Shown piece by piece: positions 6,736 through 8,300 of a stretch of 8,300 nucleotides of DNA. Each line of letters begins with the position of its first letter. Positions within the stretch are counted from its first letter, which is position 1. A model generated the notes under the pieces. It did not search any database and had not been told where the DNA came from. It worked only from the letters and a program-made list of their open reading frames with translations. A program made the translations under genes and the position numbers. This DNA is from an uncultured bacterium (GTDB lineage Bacteria > Armatimonadota > Zipacnadia > Zipacnadales > Zipacnadaceae), in assembly GCA_937928475.1 (NCBI GenBank), contig CALFVE010000337.1, forward strand, positions 1 to 8,300. The letters are read 5' to 3'.

Positions 6736-8300
6736 TTATCTGGCCAGGTTCACCACCAGCACATCATAGTAACTCAATTCCGGGACACTGAGTGTTACCT
6801 GCCGCCCTTCTTGCCGCGCCTTGATTTCCCGGCACTGCTGTTTGGCGTCCGGTGATAGCACCCACGCCGAGGCCACTCTCTCCCCCTGGCCTACCTGTAG
6901 CTCGACCGGCACCTCTCGCAGCGTCTCCGGCTCCTCGCAGACCCGCCACATCAGTTCTCCCCGGGGCTGCTGCCACAGGTGCATCAGCAGTTGTCGCCCG
7001 CCGGGCTGCGGCCGCTCGTACACATACTCTCGCCAGGCCACCGACTCCGGGGCGCGCACTTGCAGGAACGAAACCGCCTCCGGCGGGAACCACCGGGCAT
7101 CGTCGGGGTAGAGAAACTCGCAGAAGCGGGTGGCGAAGCGCAGGTACTGCGCCTCGGCCTGTCCGAAAAGGCTTCCCGCCGGCGCGGGCCACCAGCCGTA
7201 CAGGTGATGCCGGTTGGCGAACAGCAGGGCCAGAGAACCCTTGGTAGACACCTCGCCGCCGTAAGGAATGGGAATGTACACATAATTGGGTCGGTTGCCC
7301 AGGCCCAGGCTCTCGCGTCCTTGGTGCTGGGCGTCGAGAACCTTCTTCAGCCCAATCCAGGTGCCTACCCCCACCCGGCTGGCCACCTCCGCGCCACCTC
7401 CGCCCAGTTCCGACAGGGGAATCTCAGCAGCAGCGTAAGTCTTGGGCCCCATGCCCGTGCCGACCAGGAACCCCTCCGGCCCGAGGCAATTGCCCATAAA
7501 CACGAAGTCCGGGTACTTGGCGCGGACCCCTGCCTTTACTTCCGTGAGCCACTTCTCCCCCGCCGTGTCCGGGTCGTCGGCCAGCTCTTTGCCCGCCAGT
7601 TCCCCTTGCCAGTTGCGCATGTAGTAGGCGGTGAAAGGCGTGTCCTCCACGCGCAGGTACGTAATGTCGTCAAACATCATCGAGTCCCAGCCGAACATGG
7701 CGATACTGGCGGTGAAGTTCTCGATGACCCAGTCGCGCGCGAACTTGAGATAGGGATTTGTGCCCAAGCCGTGAAAGCCGTTGAAGGGCTGCCCGTGCGG
7801 ATGATAAGCGACGATGGTAGGGTCCTTAGTAGCCAGGGCCAAGTCCCCCGGCTGGCTGTTGGGGAACAGGTCCCAGTAGAAGTTGGTCTTTAGGCCCCGC
7901 GCGTGCATCTCGCGGTTGAAAGCGAGGAAGCCCGGCGCGCTTTTCTTCAGGGGGCTCTGGTGCGACTCGTAGAGGTCCTCGGTCGGAGTCAGGCTGCCGT
8001 CCATCCGGTACCAGGCGAAGCAATGCCCGACGCTCAGGTAATTCTCTCGCATCTGCTGAGCGATGAGCGCGCTGTTGCTCTCGTCCGGGTAGACAATCGC
8101 GAGTTGGAAGACCTGCGCCCAGTCCTTGCGCACCACGCAGGCATCCCAGGCGGTATCCCGCACCCGATCGCCTTGTTTGAGGCGGGCCTCGAGGCCAATC
8201 CCCCACTCCTGCTCTCCCAACTGCCAGGGCACGGCGACGGTCACTTGCGTCAGCGGCTCGAGCCTGATGGCTCGAGCGCCGAGGATCTCGCTCCTACCCA
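6736..8300 (-). CDS. Glycoside-hydrolase-like (beta/alpha)-barrel protein, 5' end outside window
   Basis: The frame is open from the right edge to TAA at 6738-6736, giving about 520 visible residues. A GTG at 8244 could start it, but no ribosome binding site precedes it, and the 18 codons upstream (such as ARAIRLEPLTQ) continue the same beta-rich domain, so the true start lies beyond the window. Counting from that GTG: 1-40 is the end of an Ig-like strand domain; about 45-345 is a barrel with NFYWDLFPNS (121-130), FNGFHGLGTNPY (154-165), MFGWDSMMFDDI (183-194, Asp187, Asp192, Asp193), FMGNCLG (249-255) and YVYIPIPYG (321-329); 345-405 is helical; 406-502 is a C-terminal beta domain ending YDVLVVNLAR. 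The G-W-D and F-D-D strand end is where catalytic or substrate-binding acids would sit. I cannot assign a GH family; GH66-like or GH36-like relationships are only impressions. It probably leads an operon with the oxidoreductase gene. Confidence 0.75.
   Translation of the reverse strand, partial: GRSEILGARAIRLEPLTQVTVAVPWQLGEQEWGIGLEARLKQGDRVRDTAWDACVVRKDWAQVFQLAIVYPDESNSALIAQQMRENYLSVGHCFAWYRMDGSLTPTEDLYESHQSPLKKSAPGFLAFNREMHARGLKTNFYWDLFPNSQPGDLALATKDPTIVAYHPHGQPFNGFHGLGTNPYLKFARDWVIENFTASIAMFGWDSMMFDDITYLRVEDTPFTAYYMRNWQGELAGKELADDPDTAGEKWLTEVKAGVRAKYPDFVFMGNCLGPEGFLVGTGMGPKTYAAAEIPLSELGGGGAEVASRVGVGTWIGLKKVLDAQHQGRESLGLGNRPNYVYIPIPYGGEVSTKGSLALLFANRHHLYGWWPAPAGSLFGQAEAQYLRFATRFCEFLYPDDARWFPPEAVSFLQVRAPESVAWREYVYERPQPGGRQLLMHLWQQPRGELMWRVCEEPETLREVPVELQVGQGERVASAWVLSPDAKQQCREIKARQEGRQVTLSVPELSYYDVLVVNLAR

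Noticed and set aside
8242..8244. GTG as the start of the barrel protein
   Set aside because: The frame stays open to the window edge with protein-like sequence upstream and no Shine-Dalgarno before the GTG.
8255..8277. Two copies of GGCTCGAGC, 14 bp apart
   Set aside because: Only two short copies lie inside a coding frame at a spacing that is not a multiple of three. This is likely chance in GC-rich DNA.
1..8300. CRISPR array, tRNA, rRNA, insertion sequence or phage element
   Set aside because: No regularly spaced repeats, cloverleaf, transposase motif or terminal inverted repeats were seen on either strand.

Overview
The window looks like part of a high-GC bacterial genome with clear GGAGG ribosome binding sites and a carbohydrate-oriented gene set. 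The secreted multi-domain glycosidase-like protein, the second glycoside-hydrolase-like protein and the Gfo/Idh/MocA oxidoreductase are a combination common in Planctomycetota, Armatimonadota, Verrucomicrobiota and related groups. No marker gene is present, so the phylum is a guess from gene content. I see no RNA gene, CRISPR array, insertion sequence or phage gene.

Layout. Bases 1-3272 (minus strand) are one uninterrupted frame of 1090 codons that runs off the left edge. It encodes an exported protein with a signal peptide, a CBM35-like domain, an Asp-box repeat, a large beta-sandwich plus (beta/alpha)-barrel resembling DUF6259-type glycosidase-like proteins, and a NEW3-like Ig domain. Bases 3273-3616 are a divergent intergenic region with a 13-bp operator-like palindrome. 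Bases 3617-5143 (plus strand) encode a polytopic GT-C (GT39/PMT_2-like) glycosyltransferase whose codon use is visibly less GC-biased than its neighbours. Bases 5144-5591 hold no intact gene. On the minus strand they contain what looks like the decayed 3' end of a gene for a carbohydrate-binding beta-sandwich protein, interrupted by an in-frame TAG. Bases 5592-6653 (minus) encode a cytoplasmic Gfo/Idh/MocA-type NAD(P)-dependent enzyme with EVP in place of the usual EKP motif. Bases 6736-8300 (minus) are the 3' part of a glycoside-hydrolase-like barrel protein that enters from the right edge.

Working together (inference). The two right-hand genes are co-directional, 82 bp apart, and probably co-transcribed. 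One would act on a glycan and the other would oxidise, or act by a redox mechanism on, a sugar or sugar derivative. The left-hand secreted protein fits extracellular glycan recognition or cleavage. The glycosyltransferase is a separate unit, transcribed away from the secreted protein, that probably adds a lipid-linked sugar to an envelope acceptor. It may have arrived independently. No clear new defence or mobile system is visible. The most notable items are the uncharacterised glycosidase-like proteins, the EVP oxidoreductase and the gene remnant.
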